Positions 61,128-64,000 of a stretch of DNA of 64,000 nt are shown one piece after another. The notes under the pieces were generated by a model. The model was not told the origin of the DNA. It did no database searches and worked only from the letters and a program-made list of their open reading frames with translations. Position 1 is the first letter of the stretch; each line of letters starts with the position of its first letter. Position numbers and translations under genes: made by a program. The DNA comes from Deltaproteobacteria bacterium (GTDB taxonomy: Bacteria; DRYD01): the NCBI GenBank assembly GCA_028276365.1, contig JAPYWL010000002.1:1-64000 (forward strand). The letters are read 5' to 3'.

Positions 61128-62099
61128 TTATTTTGATTCAATTAACTGTTGTTCCCACTTATTTATAACACTAACAAAAATATCTTCCATCCTTAATTCT
61201 CTTTTATCTACATAAATTAACTTATAATTATTATCAAACAGATATTTATTAAGCTTATATAGATTATCTTCAATAGAATAGTCTGCTTTGATAGAAAATC
61301 CATCGTTATTAATTGTAACTTGTACATCTCTTAAAATATTTTTAATAGTATTTAGTAAATCATTATTATAACTAAAATCTTTAAATACATAATTAATAAA
61401 TAATCCACTACCTTCTTTAGCTAATTCATTTACTTCCTTACTTAATAATATATTTCCCTTATGAATGATAACAATATCATCACAAATAGCTTCCACTTCT
61501 TGCATAATATGAGTACTTAAAATAACACTTCTATTTTTAGACAATTCCTTTATAAGTTTTCTTATCTCAATTATTTGAATAGGGTCAAGCCCTTGAGTAG
61601 GTTCATCTAGTATAATAACCTTAGGATTACCTAAAATAGCTTGTGCTAAACCTACTCTTTGCTTATATCCCTTAGATAATTCCCTTAAAAAATAATCCTT
61701 ATAGTTAAGGATTCCAACCATCTGCATAACCTTAAAAACTTCTTCTTTAACATTATCAACACCCTTAATATCCGCAACAAATTCTAAAAACTCATTAACT
61801 TTTAAATCTTCATAAATAGGGAAATTCTCAGGCAAATAACCCACAACTTTTCTAACACTAAGAGGATTCTCTATTACATTAATATTATCAACAAAAACTT
61901 CTCCACTATCTGGTTTTAAATAAGTAGTAATAATTTTCATAGTAGTAGTTTTCCCCGCTCCATTTAATCCTAAAAACCCTGTTACCCTGTTCTTCCTAAA
62001 ATCCACACTTATATTATTCAATACCTTTGATAATCCTCCATAATAACTTTTATTAACATTCTTTAAACTAACTATTACATTTTCTTCCATAAAATCCAC
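61128..62099 (-). CDS. ABC-2 type transporter ATP-binding protein
   Basis: A 323-residue ABC ATPase of the GldA/NodI/CcmA-like group. Walker A is GFLGLNGAGKTTTMKII, Q-loop region YLPENFPIYEDLKVNEFL, signature LSKGYKQRVGLAQAI, Walker B VIILDEPTQGLDPIQI, and switch LSTHIMQEVEAICD. The C-terminal about 90 residues are the usual regulatory extension. No permease gene adjoins it; the HQP-motif gene follows 49 nt downstream. The substrate is unknown. Confidence 0.92.
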   Translation of the reverse strand: MDFMEENVIVSLKNVNKSYYGGLSKVLNNISVDFRKNRVTGFLGLNGAGKTTTMKIITTYLKPDSGEVFVDNINVIENPLSVRKVVGYLPENFPIYEDLKVNEFLEFVADIKGVDNVKEEVFKVMQMVGILNYKDYFLRELSKGYKQRVGLAQAILGNPKVIILDEPTQGLDPIQIIEIRKLIKELSKNRSVILSTHIMQEVEAICDDIVIIHKGNILLSKEVNELAKEGSGLFINYVFKDFSYNNDLLNTIKNILRDVQVTINNDGFSIKADYSIEDNLYKLNKYLFDNNYKLIYVDKRELRMEDIFVSVINKWEQQLIESK

Positions 62100-62147
62100 C
62101 CTCTTATTTAAAACTTTTATTTTTTATAAATTTTATATTTTATTTTT

Positions 62148-63632
<1,485 letters not shown>

Positions 63633-63646
63633 TTACCTCCTTTATA

Positions 63647-64000
63647 TTACCTCCTTTTTATAGAATAAAGATCATTAAGATTATTTAAATACATATCAAA
63701 AAATTCATTAATAATTTCAGAAGAAATATTCTCAAAAGGCTTTATAACTACTCTAAATGTATATGAATTTAGTTCTTTATAGTAATCTAATAAATATACA
63801 TCAATTATTTTAAATTTTAATGAACTAAATTTACTATTAAAATCATTTTCAATCTTTAGTAACTTTCTCTTTAAATCAAATAAAATATTACTATTAAAGA
63901 ATTTATCTTCAATAACAATAGAAAAATCCCTATAAATAAGTGGAATCTCAACTAATTCATAATTTTCCTTTAATTTATTAATTAAGCCCTGTTCCATTAA
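63647..64000 (-). CDS. pheT: phenylalanyl-tRNA synthetase beta subunit, C-terminal end (cut by window edge)
   Basis: The frame is open to the window edge at 64000 and ends at 63647, giving about 117 residues. It matches the ferredoxin-fold anticodon-binding domain at the end of PheT: IPLIYRDFSIVIEDKFFN (RDxS), KFKIIDVYLLDYYKE (DVY), NSYTFRVVIKPFENISSEII. PheT is the large chain of the alpha2/beta2 enzyme that charges tRNA-Phe. A Met at 63997 is only internal; the start is outside the window. It precedes atpD by 23 nt, which is an unusual neighbour. Confidence 0.8.
   Translation of the reverse strand, partial: LMEQGLINKLKENYELVEIPLIYRDFSIVIEDKFFNSNILFDLKRKLLKIENDFNSKFSSLKFKIIDVYLLDYYKELNSYTFRVVIKPFENISSEIINEFFDMYLNNLNDLYSIKRR

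Overview
The window is a chromosome segment from a very AT-rich bacterium (about a quarter G+C by eye) with densely packed genes, mostly on the minus strand. Lipobox lipoproteins, a small predicted outer-membrane barrel and sugar-nucleotide type enzymes point to a diderm. MEP-pathway IspE, alpha2/beta2-type glycyl-tRNA synthetase (GlyS), F-type AtpD, ADP-forming acyl-CoA synthetase, an EtfB, FeoAB and DprA suggest an anaerobic or fermentative, transformable organism. I cannot place it in a named genus or phylum from the sequence alone.

Layout. 1-2447: end of a GHMP kinase, a TPR membrane protein and a probable holA. 2420-3888: a scar-like island with an IS1595-type transposase remnant, two paralogous MNT nucleotidyltransferases around a frameshifted HEPN gene, and an hsdM remnant. 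3907-10210: a large unknown protein, tRNA-Gly, ispE, a HepT/MntA toxin-antitoxin pair and feoAB. 10384-13022: two glycine-rich multi-hydrophobic proteins. 13391-13879: a CRISPR array without cas genes. 13982-23607: tdk, a biotinyl carrier protein, etfB, alkaline phosphatase, a DegT aminotransferase, a diguanylate cyclase, a class III aminotransferase, pth and a kbl/bioF-type gene. 23608-31426: a Cys-rich thioredoxin-like exported protein, M42 peptidase, clpP, another glycine-rich protein, an outer-membrane protein and a lipoprotein. 31490-35199: two AAA/PD-(D/E)XK paralogues around a short delta-60 lipoprotein. 35317-46870: ABC ATPase, trmI, cca, acyl-CoA synthetase, mnmA, a diverged aminotransferase, a fourth glycine-rich protein, a solute-binding lipoprotein and a frameshifted glycosyltransferase. 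46880-64000: glyS, metK, rpe, an M15-type peptidase, dprA, tpiA, a YchF-like protein without a P-loop, a pseudokinase-TPR protein, a decayed alcohol dehydrogenase, an ABC ATPase, atpD and the end of pheT.

Most notable pattern. Four unlinked transcription units (starting at 13022 minus, 28055 plus, 43009 plus and 52428 plus) carry the same upstream element, TTAACA-N6-TTACATT, 71-91 nt before the start codon. In two of them the match is identical over 23 nt. Three of the units encode glycine-rich multi-hydrophobic proteins with long Asn/Ser/Lys-rich N-termini and no signal peptide. The fourth encodes an M15-type peptidase with an Asn-rich coiled-coil N-terminus and also no signal peptide. This looks like a dispersed regulon of an uncharacterised membrane or envelope system. 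Its function is not known from the sequence.

Other themes. Several genes are broken at or near homopolymers (HEPN, glycosyltransferase) or by decay (alcohol dehydrogenase, hsdM, transposase). Several family members lack key residues (pseudokinase, YchF-like protein, MnmA without its second Cys, CCA enzyme with Glu for Asp). Two lipoprotein genes sit downstream of long T16-17 tracts with the same flanking sequence.
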